Below are positions 9,859-21,200 of a DNA stretch of 64,000 nt, one piece after another. The notes under the pieces were generated by a model. It worked only from the letters and a program-made list of their open reading frames with translations. It searched no databases and was not told the DNA's origin. Location of the stretch: assembly GCA_030512295.1 (NCBI GenBank), contig JAULSR010000010.1, positions 1 to 64,000 of the forward strand. Reading direction: 5' to 3'. The position numbers were made by a program, and so were the translations under genes. The stretch is from Bombardia bombarda (lineage: Eukaryota > Ascomycota > Sordariomycetes > Sordariales > Lasiosphaeriaceae). How positions within the stretch are numbered: the stretch's first letter is position 1; every line of letters begins with the position of its first letter.

Positions 9859-11095
9859 GAGTCGTCCTCCGAATCAGAGGGGCCGGGATACAGACTACCG
9901 GGGTCATCGTCATCCTCGATCCCGACGTTCTGGATCCGGGCGTCCGAGCCTGGCGTAGCTGTAGTGCGCGGGGTGGTACATTGGCGTTGTACATGCCCCA
10001 GTTTGCCACAGTTGTAGCATGTGACAGGCTCTCTCGTGCGGGATGGCGTTTGGGTGGCTGGTAGTGCGTGAGGAGGGGGTCCGTACGAAGGGAGGGAGTC
10101 CTTTGTGGGTACGTCTCGGAGTTCGCCACGCTGGATCCGGGCTTTGTCGTGGCGAAGTCCCGAGTAAGCTCCCTCTATGGTGCGCGGCAGTTTCCGGGAC
10201 TCGCCAGGGCTGGTGGGAGAGCCCAGCCTCTTGCGGTGAGCATCTCGGTCATTGCCGTTCCGTAAGTAAGATCTGGCGAGCCAAATGCGTTCGCACCATT
10301 CGGCACAGTCCTTAGCTGAAGTGACGTCAGGGACGGCCTCAGCATACCGGTTGTGATAAAAGCGGTCAAGTTTGATCCAATAGTCCCGACCCATAAAGGT
10401 GCTGTCGATCTCCATTCCAGGGAGGCGTCGGACCAGTGCAGCCCATTCCCGGTAAAATTCCTGAGGAGATCTGCCGTGTTGACTGCATACCAGCCAGTCC
10501 TTGTGGGCCTGGACCTCGCTAGACTTACTACCGAGGTAGTTCGAACTGACGTAGTCCTTGAATTCCCGCCACATGACTTGTTCGAAGTCTCCGTCATGGA
10601 GCTGCTTCTGGTAGGCCCGCCACTGCTGCTGTGTCTCGGGTTCCATCCAGGTGCTGGCCCATTGGACCTGGAGCCACTGAGGTTGATCTTGGCGGGTGGC
10701 ATTCCCTTGTTCCATGGCTTGGATCCAATCCTCCCTGTCTTGGAAGGAGGCGTCAACCTTCAGCTTGCTGACCGCGTAGGCAGGGGGCGGTCGTCTTTCG
10801 GCCGAGACGGCCCTCCCTGATTGTTAAGATTGGCCAGAGTGGCGCCGAGGTTACCGAGACCAGTAGAAACGCTGGCCATGGCTTGCATCATCATGGCTTG
10901 GAACTGCTGGGTGTCCATGGTGGAGGGGGTGGCTGGGAGTTCCAGCGTTGGTTGGGCTCTCATGGTTGGGGACTCTCCTTCTTCTTGGTGATCGGGAGTC
11001 TGGCTGTCGATATTCTCAAAGTCTTCGAAGGCGGTCCTCCGTGACGGGCCAGCTTGAGGAGTGGCTCTTCCTTTCCCGCGGTTGTTGCCTACCAT
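9840..11095 (-). CDS. gag: capsid and nucleocapsid with one CCHC zinc knuckle (copy 2, one frameshift)
   Basis: Structural protein of the retrotransposon particle. The N-terminal part starts at an ATG (11095) in one frame; the remaining 290 residues (capsid-like helical region, then a zinc knuckle CYNCGKLGHVQRQC and an acidic tail EDDSGNERR) lie in another. The join falls at a run of five G (plus strand 10783-10787): one more base would make a single frame through AYAVSKLKVDASF. This fits either a recent one-base loss or a homopolymer sequencing error. The CX2CX4HX4C knuckle binds the genomic RNA. The stop TAG lies within the stem of the frameshift signal. Confidence 0.82.
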
Positions 11096-11130
11096 AGTGA
11101 CCGGCTCGATCGTTACCGTGTGGTATATGG

Positions 11131-11139
11131 AGGTTGAAG
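11131..11139 (-). promoter_or_regulatory. primer-binding site, self-priming type
   Basis: Three bases inside the 5' LTR the coding strand reads CTTCAACCT. This is not complementary to a tRNA 3' end: no TGG occurs in the first 20 bases. It is a perfect 9-base complement of AGGTTGAAG inside the LTR (plus strand 11253-11261), just downstream of the TATA box. That arrangement is the Tf1/sushi self-priming mode, in which the 5' end of the transcript folds back to prime reverse transcription. Confidence 0.65.
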
Positions 11140-11142
11140 AAT

Positions 11143-11355
11143 TGTAAGATAAGGCAGGTACGCCTGATCAAGGTGGTCACAATGAAGACAACTGGGCAGG
11201 CGAGCAGTGAAGATAGTTGGGAAGGCGAGCAATGACTGGTATTGGCGTAAGACTTCAACCTGGCCCTCGCAACGGAAGGTGGGCGAGGGCCGCTGCTTAT
11301 ATACATAGTTGGTAGGATGACTGGCATGTGCTTGGGGAAGTCCGATGTCCTTACA
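11143..11355 (-). repeat. 5' LTR of chromovirus copy 2
   Basis: 213 bp, the same as the 3' LTR at 5621-5833, with TATATAA on the coding strand (plus 11298-11304). It ends CTTACA on the plus strand and is followed by AATT of the target-site duplication. Confidence 0.94.
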
Positions 11356-13733
11356 AATTAAAATATTAAAGATATTATTAAAATAAATATTATATTTATT
11401 TATATTCGAAAGGTAGAATAAAAATGGAGTATTTATTAAAACGATTTAAAAATTAACAATTTTAAAAGGAGTTTTTATAATTATAATTCCGAAAAATATA
11501 CTCTTTAGGTTATTTTTAAACCGTATGTAATATTATCTAGCTATTAAAGTATTAATTTTAATATTAAGGACTTTCTTTTAAAGTATTTTAATTTAATTTT
11601 CGTTAGCTATTAATATATTTATTGCATTTATATTAAGCATAATACCTTAAAAAGTCTTTAAATCGTATTAGCTTTTAAAGTAAAAAAAACCGTTTAAAAA
11701 TTGTTTAAACGGGTCGGTTATCGTTATTATATACATTATTATTTAATTATTAAAAAAATTAATTATCTTTTCGCTATTAACTGAGCCGTATATTATTAAA
11801 AAGCTTTTAAATTCTAGTTTAAATATTATTCTTACGGTTAGCTAAGTCTCGAAATTAACCTTAGTTTCGGCTTCGCTTTCGCCGGTATTAATACCTTCGA
11901 AATTTATTAGAAATTAAACGAAATCGGTCTTTTCTTTACCTATCTTTTATATATACTTTCGCTATTAGTTATATTTTAGTCGGCGTTTAAAAATCGGATG
12001 CTTTATAAATTAATAGCCTTATTTTCCGTATATAAAACACTTCTTATTACTTTTAATTAACTTACGTAATCCGCCGCTTTAAAGGTTCGCTCGATAGCCT
12101 CTTTTAATAATAAACTATCCGCTTTTATATTATCGATTAACTTAATATTAATTAACGTTTTCTAATCTTTAATCGGTAAAATATTATTATTAATAAGTAG
12201 TTTTTTCAAAACATATATAAATACTTATAACATTCTTTAATTTAAAGGCAACGCTTTTAAAGCTAAAAATTAGCTTTATTATTATTAATTTATATATATC
12301 TATTTTTTAGTATATATTAAGCAGTTGCTTCGCGAGGCTTTAGTTTCCTTTATAATTATTTAATATCGATAATCTTTTATAAATCTTTTATAGTTTATTT
12401 ATAAAAATTTCGAAGCATTATAATAAATTTTTGTCGGGGTTCGTTTAAATAATCCCAAAGAAGGTTATCGATCGTTATTCTTAAATATACATCTAGCGGT
12501 TTTCGACGGTATAAAAGAATTTTTTAATACGGTTAATTATCTCGTTAAAGTTAAAGTTCTTTTCTATTAAATAATCGAAATAAAATTACTTAGCTTTATC
12601 TTTTAATATAATTAAATATACTTTATAATATAAATAGGGTGAAATATTAGTTTTCTTATAAAAGTTTTTAAAGATTTAAACCTTAAAGTTTAAAATATCG
12701 TAAAGTCCGCCTCCGAACTTCTTATTATTATTATTATATATTTTAATAAAGTTTATTAATATTTATAATATTATATTAATTAAGTATTTAAATATATCGA
12801 AAAGTTCGTCTTTAATAATAATTGTACTCAACTAAATCTTAACAGTATTATTCGGAATAAAAACGATAGGGTTGTTCTTCTCTAACGAAATAAAAGCAAC
12901 GGTATTGCTCTTAGTAATACTTTTAAGCTTAGAGGAATACGGGTTATAGTATAATTAAAACTTGTTTTTTTTACACTTATAGTACCGCTTAACCTCTTTA
13001 TCGGGCTACTTAGGTACCTCCTTATTTTAAACTATCGTAACGAATTATTATAATATTATTTTTTTTTTATTAAAATAAATGTTATAGTCGTTAAAAAAAT
13101 GTTTAAAGCTAATATAAAAAGTTTTATCGAAGGTTTTAAAGTAGTTTTTTGTTTAATTAATAAAGTCGAATTAAAAGGCTTTAAATAAAATATCGTTTCG
13201 CAGTTCTTCGTTATTATAAATCTCAAAATAATTAACTAGGTAGGTGTTAAGTCTCTTTGTTGTAGCTTAGTCTTCGTCTGTCGGGTCGAAATCTTTACCT
13301 TTTTAAATTAGGTCGGTAATATTAATAATACGACTATTTATATGTAAGGTCGTTATTGTAATTATTTTTATCGAAAGATATAAATAGTTAAATAAGGTTA
13401 AAGCTTTTCTTTTTAACTATTAAATCTTTCGCGAAGTTAATATAAAAAGTTATAATCGCCTCCGTCGTACGTAGTGGACGCAAATAGTTAAGTAAAGCGT
13501 AAAGCTTTTTCTTTCGGCTATTTTTAAAGTTTTCGTCTCGGTTTTCCCGTACGTTAAAGAGTCTCTCTCGCGCTCGTAATCCTACGTCGATTAAGCTTTT
13601 TATATATTTAGTGCTTTCTCGAATATAGTCCTTCGTATCGCTTCCTATCTAACAATCGTAAGAACCACGATCACTACCGCTATTGGAATCCTTACTATTC
13701 TACGGTTAGCCTAATCGGTTAACCACTAATTAG
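11356..13733 (-). pseudogene. RIP-degraded hAT-like transposase relic in AT-rich DNA
   Basis: AT-rich DNA with a readable minus-strand frame from about 13020 to 12420, interrupted almost only by TAA/TAG where Trp or Gln codons are expected, as RIP produces. Readable parts include RYYKCKKNKF, DELFDIFKYL, KKFGGGLYDILNF and FYFDYL. The order of a helical segment, a GxLYDIL stretch and an (W)xYFDY-like stretch resembles the region before the dimerisation domain of fungal hAT transposases. A further stretch near 13200 (LNTYLVNYFEIYNNEELRND) lies in a nearby minus frame. No terminal repeats or 8-bp duplication were found. The family call is from memory of the motif order, so it is moderate at best. 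Confidence 0.45.
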
Positions 13734-13985
13734 TGTTGGAATAATAAGGTTATTCGTACGAGTTACTATAGTAATTGTAAAGAACGGGTTAATTAGGGAT
13801 TATTATTATTATATTGATCTGCTTTTTTATATAAAAGGATTACGAACTACGGGGATAGGAAGTGGGTAGTGTTTGAAAGGGTTCTTAAAATACGTAACCA
13901 ATCCCCACTGTTTTGCATCCTATCGACCAATCACAGCCGTCACAGCCTAACGGCTATATGCCTTTAATTAATCGTAAATCCAATA
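13734..13985 (+). repeat. LTR of a third retroelement family (RIP-touched copy)
   Basis: Begins TGTTGGAATAATAAGG and ends CCAATA. It aligns throughout with the better-preserved solo LTR at 49926-50176 (TGTTGGAATGACAAGG...CCGACA), the differences being mostly C-to-T/G-to-A. It carries a TATATAAAAGG box and the CCAATC/ACAGCC segment. Flanking pentamers (ATTAG, ATAAA) do not match, so it may be a solo LTR with a decayed duplication or part of a rearranged element. Confidence 0.7.
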
Positions 13986-14972
13986 ATAAAAGTTTAAAAA
14001 AAAAAATTCTTCCGTATTATTAAATTAATTAAATAATTTTATATAATATAAAACAAAATTATTATTTTTTTAAAATAAGCTTAAAACCGTTATAAAGCTA
14101 ATATTAACGTATTAAAAAGCGACGTTTTTAAATATAAAATCGGCTAATTAATTATATTAAACGTTAAAAACTTCGATATAAAAAAACCGTTAAATAAATT
14201 TATATTAAAATAAAAAAGATCGTTTAAAGTTTTAAAAGCATTATTATATATAATTATTTTAAATTTATTTAATAATATTAAAATTAATAATTCTTTTTAT
14301 ATATAATTTATTAAATTATACTTTAACGACGGTATTTTAAAATAAAAGTAAATATAAAAAAACGTATAAATAAATAACGGAAAAATTATATCTTATATTA
14401 ATAAATAATAAAAATACCGCTAAAAATACGAAAATATTTTCGATTATAATAAAATAAAAAACGAGCGTTAATAATACTTTATTAAATAAAAAAATTATAA
14501 CGAACCAACTTAATAACCATAAAACAACTTAAAGCTATAACTTAACGACGATAATAACGAGGCACTTAATTTTATACGTAAATTCTACGACGAACATCTA
14601 AAATACGACCCCCTGCTTTAATTTAAAAAGAAGGCGGATTACCGAGAACGATAGACTTAATTAACCGATAAAAAGAGACAGGGTAAACCTCGGGGAATAG
14701 GGTAAACTTCGGGATTACGTTAGCAAAAAGACCCATTTTTCAAACAGGGGGTAGTGTCACGGGCCTAGCCCGCTCCTAGGCGTGGAATAGCTCGTAGGGT
14801 ACTAGCGCTTTGGCGCCAAAGCACTAGCACGTGACAGCCCTTTAGTTAGCATCTTAGTCAGCACCTTAGTCAGCCTTCTTAGGGATAAAACCCTGGCTTG
14901 GGCACACGGATAGTTAGTTCCGGCGTGCAACCACAATTATCATAAAGTGCACCTAAGGTTTAGCCCGTTACA
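13986..14972 (+). mobile_element. 3' end of a RIP-degraded family B gypsy element (element A) with its 3' LTR
   Basis: The internal part (13986-14754) aligns with the 3' internal region of the complete family B element at 49345-50400 (inverted) and with 15490-16239. It ends in a polypurine tract AGGGGGTAG directly before the LTR at 14755-14972 (218 bp, TGTCACGGGC...GCCCGTTACA). Its 5' part is missing or replaced by the DNA to the left. The sequence that follows from 14973 continues another copy of the same family in mid-element, so element A appears to be inserted inside it. Confidence 0.7.
14755..14972 (+). repeat. family B 3' LTR (element A)
   Basis: 218 bp, TG...CA, with the near-palindrome CGCTTTGGCGCCAAAGC and the GGGATAAAACCCTGG segment shared by all four family B LTRs in this window. 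It is only lightly AT-shifted compared with its internal region. Confidence 0.85.
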
Positions 14973-16455
14973 TATTTATTATATAATAAAATAAAAACCC
15001 CGAAATTATTATTTAAAAAATATTTAAAATTATTATTAATTTTATTAATTATATTACTTTCCTTTTTATATATATTAAAATTAATAAAATTTATAAATAT
15101 ATTTTAATAATTATAAATAAATTTATTAAAATAAAATATTATATATTTATAATTATTTTTAATATTTTAAAATTAACCAAATAAATTTTTAAATAAGTTT
15201 ATTTATTTTATAAATATTTTAATATAATTATTTCCGATAAAAATATTTAATTTATATTTATTTTTTAAAAAATATTTTTAAAAAAATTTAATATTATTTT
15301 ACGTTTTTTTTTTATTTTTTATTTTAAAATTAATAATTAAATTAAACAATTAAATATAAAAATAAAATAATATTTATAAATTAACTTTTTTTAATAAAAT
15401 TTATAAATAATAATATATTTTTAAAAATAATTAATATATTTTTTTTTTTATTAATTATAATTTTTATTTAAAAATAAATATTAAATTTTATAAAAATTTA
15501 AATTTTAAGCTTATAAAAACTTAAAAAAAAAAATTCTTTTATATTATTAAATTTATTAAATAATTTTATATAATATAAAATAAATTTAAAATTATTATAA
15601 AATTAATATTAATATATTAAAAAATAATGCTTTTAAATATAAAGTTAATTAATTAATTATATTAAACGTTAAAAATTTTAATATAAAAAAACTATTAAAT
15701 AAATTTATATTAAAATAAAAAGGACCGTTTAAAGTTTTAAAAATATTATTATATATAATTATTTTAAATTTATTTAATAATATTAAAATTAATAACTCCT
15801 TTTATATATAATTTATTAAATTATATTTTAACGATAATATTTTAAAATAAAAGTAAATATAAAAAGATATATAAATAAATAACGGAAAAATTATGTCTTA
15901 TATTAGTAAATAATAAAAATATCTTCAATTATGATAAAATAGAAAATAAATATTAATAATATTTCGTTAAATAAAAAGATTATAACGAATTAATTTAATA
16001 ATTACGGAACGATTTAAAATTATAACTTAATAATAATAATAATAAAATATTTAATTTTATATATAAATTTTATAATAAATATTTAAAACACGACCCCCCG
16101 CTTTAACTTAAAAAAAAGGCGGATCACTAAAAACAATAAATTTAAACAATCGATAAAAAGAAACGGGGTAAACTTTAGGAAACGGAATAAACTTCGGGAT
16201 TACGTTAATAAAAGGACCCATTTTTCCGATAGGGGGTAGTGTCACGGGCCTAGCCCGCTCCTAGACGTGGAATAGTTCGTGGGGTACTAGCGCCTTGGCG
16301 CCAAGGCACTAGCACATGACAGCTCCTTAGTCAGCATCTTAGTCAGCACCTTAGTCAGCCTTCCTAGGGATAAAACCCTGGCTTGGGCACCCGGATAGTT
16401 AGTTCCGGCGTGCAACCACAATTATCACAAAGTACCCAAGGTTCAGCCCGTCACA
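14973..16455 (+). mobile_element. 3' part of a second RIP-degraded family B element (element C)
   Basis: Starts abruptly right after the element A LTR, at a point that matches the interior of the complete element (about 50970 inverted), and runs to a polypurine tract AGGGGGTAG and a 3' LTR at 16240-16455 (216 bp). Strongly AT-rich with no open frame. Its 5' portion should lie left of element A but was not recognised. The normal-composition DNA begins exactly at 16456. Confidence 0.7.
16240..16455 (+). repeat. family B 3' LTR (element C) with 16-bp perfect palindrome
   Basis: TGTCACGGGC...GCCCGTCACA, 216 bp. Contains the perfect palindrome GCCTTGGCGCCAAGGC flanked by CTAG on both sides. The least mutated of the family B LTRs at its ends. 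Confidence 0.86.
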
Positions 16456-17248
16456 TAAAATGCGGGGCAGAGACCTGAGGCGTAGGAAGCGGCCAGCTCA
16501 GAACCCGCAAAACTGCCAATTTTCACAATCCAAATTTCCATCGGCACCAGTGCAAAACCTCACATTTCACGCCCCAGTCATGCCTGTATCGTAGCACTAG
16601 TGATCTAGCAACATCAAGAGCATTTAAATTACCTATCTAGGAGGTTTCTTGGATATTTGGAAGCAGGGAGAGCGGTGCAGAACCTAAAAAATGGTATTTG
16701 TGCAATGTCGCGATTTCTACCAAGACCCGCTCAAAAGCACAAAACATTATGCCCACCGAGGCTACACTGTAAAACAGTGAAAAAAAAACCATTTGCAAGG
16801 TGTTATTTGACTCATAGAAGCCATCCATGAAGTCATTAGACAACTAGGACAGTGGGTGCGCCAGAAACGTGCCAAAATGCGGAAATTGATGTCGTCCGAA
16901 ACCAGACAAATTTTGAAATCCACCCACAACCAGTCATAGTATTGAAAAATAAACATGCCAGGATGAATGGCGGGGTAATTTCCCCGCTGTTGCAGCCAAA
17001 TTCAGGTTGTTATTTGCGTCTTTATGAAATCATCAACTTTGACACACAAAGACGGTCAATCATCAGCCAGACGTGAAAAACCATTGTGATGTTTGTGTGC
17101 TATGGATCATCCACGATCCTGTTGTGTGTAGGGAATGAACCACCTGATTTTCTGCCAATCATGCTAAATGCAACCCGCGTGCCCCAAGAAAGAAACGCCG
17201 TCATGCAAGCCAAGTAAAAAGCAAGCCCAACTCCCTAAACCTCAACTC
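16456..17248. other. intergenic, nothing recognised
   Basis: Normal-composition DNA between the transposon island and the first host gene. It contains only short overlapping open frames on both strands without start context, splice pattern or recognisable motif. Confidence 0.5.
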
Positions 17249-18279
17249 TCAAAACGTCCACCCCCCCCTCGCAACCGTGATCGTGCCCCTGAACGACCCA
17301 TCCCTCCCAGCCCACCGGCGCCACCGCCTCCGCCAGTCCAAGTCCCACTCCGCCTCAGTCATGTTCTCGGCGATGCGCGCTCTCCAGCCATCCATCTCCC
17401 CCAAGACCTCGACGAACTTCTGCGCGGTCTCCACCATGAGCGGGATCTCCAGCCGCTCGCCGACCTGCCGGACTCGGCCGACGAACCAGAGATACATGTC
17501 CCGGTCCACGCCGTAGTGCCACGCCACTATCGGGTATCTGAAATCTGGTGATTGATGTGATGTGTGAGCGATGTACGCAGGTAGGGAGGCACAGGTGATG
17601 TCCCTCCCCTCCAACCATGGTCATTTGGCATTGGAATCACTCGAGAACCCACCTTCGCTCCCAATGCCAAACCACACCAGCACGGTCATGACGTCGTGCA
17701 TGCTCTCGCCTAGACACTGCGCGGCCTGCGCCATCCACTGCCACTGGTACTGCGAGGGAAGCTGCTCAAAGTCCCGTTCGTGGTCGGCGGGGTCGGCGGA
17801 CACGCCCTCGAACCAGTCCCTTCCCCACTTCAGGAAGTTGGCCGCGCGCTGCTGGTGTGTCGCCGGGTCGGGCTCCGCGGCGAAGATGCTGTTCATGTCA
17901 GCGTGGTCAACGTTGTTGGAGGGTCTGCGGTACTGTACTCACAGGCGGGCCATGGCCAGGAGCTGAGATCCGGCGAGGCAGCCGGGCAAGCCGTGGCTTG
18001 CGATGGGGCACCCTGCGAGCGCTTCTCGCGTGATGACGTTCACGGCCTCGGTCTCCCACGCTTGTGAATGGCGTGGATGTTAGCCTGAAGCCACCAGAAC
18101 TTTCTTGGGTTTTGGAGGTTTCCCGAGAGGGGACACTCACGGAGGATTAGCGGACCGGCGAGTATGACGGCATCGGCGACGACACCCCAGTCGTTGATTG
18201 TGTCGGCGTCGATGTGGAAGCTCTGGACGGCGGTGTTGGGGACGGCGTCGTCGGCGGCGTTGGAGGCCTCTGAGGCCAT
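17249..18279 (-). CDS. hypothetical protein, predicted 4 exons, about 262 aa
   Basis: I do not recognise the family. Predicted exons on the minus strand: 18141-18279, 17943-18060, 17653-17888, 17544-17249; introns 78, 54 and 107 bp with GTGAGT, GTGAGT and GTGGGT donors and AG acceptors. Phases agree at every join and give 263 codons including the stop. The start MASEASNAADD is the first ATG. The body has no signal peptide or membrane helix, is rich in Trp and acidic residues, and contains WGRDWFEGV, YQWQWMAQAAQCLGESMHD and DMYLWFVGRVRQVGE. The C-terminus is Arg/Trp-rich and basic. A poly-G run of 14 (18443-18456) lies upstream. It is the first apparently intact host gene next to the transposon island. 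Confidence 0.6.
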
Positions 18280-21200
18280 CTTAGCTGTTGAAGGTGCTGT
18301 GAGATGTGTTTGGTTGGGTCAACGAAGAGGGAGTAGGGGTGGTGGTTGTGTGGAAGATGGCCGTGAAGTTGAGGAAAGTCAAGAGCTGGAAATGAAGGAA
18401 TGAAGCCGGTATAAGTGCCCATAGCTGGGCCTACGCCGGCACGGGGGGGGGGGGGGTGGGGGGTGGTGGAGGGGCAAGGGCAACGGAAGCCCTAGGCCGG
18501 TGACTTGGTAGGTTACAAGACTGGGCGGTTAAGTCAGGAGGTAGGTGTCGTGAAGCCGCAGAGAATCCGATCTTTCTCCCCTAGGCAGCCACCAAAGCAA
18601 GGTCTTGTGGCACCTTGGTTGTGTTTGTATAAGGGGTTGTGGCGGCAAAACGTGGTGTCGTCTGAACATTACCAGCTTGTCTTAACAATACCGCCCGGAT
18701 AGTTACGGTTACTATTGTACAATTATAGAAAAGATCTACAGAGATCGCAAAAGGCCACGATGCCTCCTTAGATCAGCCAAACACAGTGTCATGAGGCCCA
18801 TTTTTGAAGCGAAGCTACCCGAAAGTACGTAATCTATAATCGGATGAAGATCGGAAAAGCGGCAGCTAAAGGCGTAGGCCTTACAACCATGGAGATAACA
18901 GTACAAACAAAGAGAAAGCAAACAAAACGAAGCTGCTGCTGCAGTGACTGTGCTGCACGATAGTTATCTGTTATTATGTAGTTACCGCGGTATCTAAGAA
19001 GGGAAAACGGAGGCAAATAGATAACTTTTTTGGATTTTTCTCAACATATGTCTTGCTAAAGCAGGAAAAGAGCGTGCAGCATAAGTTTTGCAGCCTTAGC
19101 TGGTCGGGGGCGCTCTGTGGGTCCTTGGGAGTGACGGGAGGTTGCCTTCGATGGGACGGACCGTCGTTGAGAAACCATGATGACTCAGCATTCCAGTTGA
19201 CATCTCCCCGCCCCCGACACTTTTCACCTAACAACACACTTACTATTTCCATTTTTATCTTTCATTTACCTTTAATACCATGCAAATATTTCTTGGATCT
19301 TAATTAAGCGCCGTATATTTACCTATAGCGTCTAATAACAGTCTTTCTGGCCGTTTATAGCCATCTAACCGCGCGCTTAAGATAAAACCTAGCGCACGTG
19401 ACCTAAATCCTTAGCGCGCCTAGAATCGATAAAAGATAGGCTTTTTAACGATGATATATGCACTAAATTAGTTGTTCAGTCTATCTATCCAAGATGATGA
19501 AGCTGCTGTCGACCATCGACAGGCGGACTATTATATTTCCCGTAGTGCGCTTGGGAACAGCGAGCTGCGTATAAGTGGTGTCCGGCCCAGATATTGGGGT
19601 ACTTAGGTCGCCTGGTAGCAAAGTACCGCTCGATGTACCCTTAGTACCTGGCCTGATACGGTAATTATACGTTTCCCACCTTAGCTTATCCACCCCCACC
19701 TACGTTTTTACTGGGTCTTTCGCAACCCCTTTTACATAGCCGCGCATCAAACGGCGATGCGCCAATTGACAAAGAACAGCTAATTAAGGCCATCAAAGGA
19801 GATATGCATCGCACTGCATCTGAATGCAAGCATATTCCAGAAGCTGCGATGTATAGCTTCAGTCCTGCTTGCCTCAAACAATGCTATCAGTCCATATGCC
19901 CGCATGTTCAAGGCCAGCAGCCTTGTAAATCCCAAGCAACACCTTGCAAGCCTTCAACAGCAACCCCCAACAACACGAATGCGGCACCAAAAGGCGTTGC
20001 AAATCTCTAATTATCGCCATCTTCCTCCCTTCAGCTTCATCTCGACGCCCATTCATCAAAACCCGCGCCACTCCCGACCCGGAGTGGTGCCTGCTGCGAG
20101 ATTGGGCCGCCGGGGTGGGACTTTTGAATCTTGTGGAAGTTCTCGTAACTGTACTGCGAACGCGGTACAGCCGAAGCAAGGGGGAGTGCTTTGTCGATGA
20201 TGACCGTTTGGTGGTTTTCGGCGGATTGGGCTCGGTGCGTGCACTCCGCTCTTGTGTGCAGCCTCCGGCTGTGAGGTGTTCGAGGTAGGTAGGTGTCCTA
20301 AGCGTGTAAATTCACACAGGTCAGTCCGGGAACGTCAAAGCGATATGGAGTACCGGGAAAGGGAGGAAGCTTGAAGAGAAGGTTACGAACCTTGGACGCC
20401 TGGATCTTCCTAAGCCGTGGCGTTGAGCTTACACCGTTTATCGAGGCAGAAAGGCCGTGATGTTTTGGTGTTGAGCATGAGATAAATTCCCTGTTTAGGC
20501 CAAGATCTTGAGGTGCGAGGCTCAGGATGCTTGAAAGAAAATGAGGAACCTGAGCAGACTGGATCTCCCACTCCTTTGTCGTGGTGTTGAGTTTTCACCC
20601 TTTGTGGAGGCGGGTCGACCGTGATGTCTCTGTCCGGAGAATGAAGTAAGATTCGCAGGTAAGGCCAAGGACCAGAAGAGCGAGTGTCGGGATGTAGAGG
20701 CACGGAGACTGAGAGCAGATGGGCAAATCCTGGAAAATGGCGTAGCTGAGTTGCGGCGCCTGGTTCAGGAGCTCGGTGCGCGCGCCGGATCGGTGGTGGC
20801 CAGCGTCTTTCTCTGCTTCAGGATGTCAAGCCAGGCTGCTGCGGATGTCAAGCAGCCGTGCAGACGAGCCTTAGAACATGAAGGCTGGCATCCGCCGTAT
20901 TGAACGAGGTGGGTGGTCTCGATGGCGACTGAATCCTTGGGTGCAGTGGTTACGACCGGAGGCGAGGAATGATGCCAGACCAAAGACAGACGTTCATGCA
21001 CCACCAACTCGCACACAAACTTACCTCCCAACTGAACTTGTCTCTGTCTGTGCTGGGGCGAAGGGCTGTAGGCAAGTAATGCAAGTACAAAACCGGGCAG
21101 TCGCTGGACGCACCTGATAGGCTGCCTGATAGTACAGGTCCTGGCTGGCTTAGCGGTTAGCTGGCGAATCTCAGCGTTCTCAAGGCCCGTCCGTACTACA

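Larger units (their letters stand above)
5621..11355 (-). mobile_element. Tf1/sushi-type Ty3/gypsy chromovirus, copy 2 (complete, 5735 bp)
   Basis: Complete element on the minus strand: 5' LTR 11143-11355, PBS 11131-11139, gag 9840-11095, pol about 5886-9843, polypurine tract (plus-strand C run just after 5833), 3' LTR 5621-5833. The two LTRs are both 213 bp and look identical, which implies recent insertion. The flanks give the duplication AATT (5617-5620 and 11356-11359), or five bases if the terminal A is shared. It inserted into AT-rich RIP-type DNA yet is itself not RIPed. Three single-base homopolymer differences (C run 7937-7940, run at 7548-7550, G run 10783-10787) break the frames. 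Confidence 0.95.

Noticed and set aside
14973..16239. A short complete LTR element bounded by the LTRs at 14755 and 16240
   Set aside because: The interior matches only the 3' quarter of family B and both LTRs are preceded by a polypurine tract, so both are 3' LTRs; nesting explains this better.
16637..17076. Short open frames between the transposon island and the first gene
   Set aside because: Overlapping on both strands, no splice signals, no domain.
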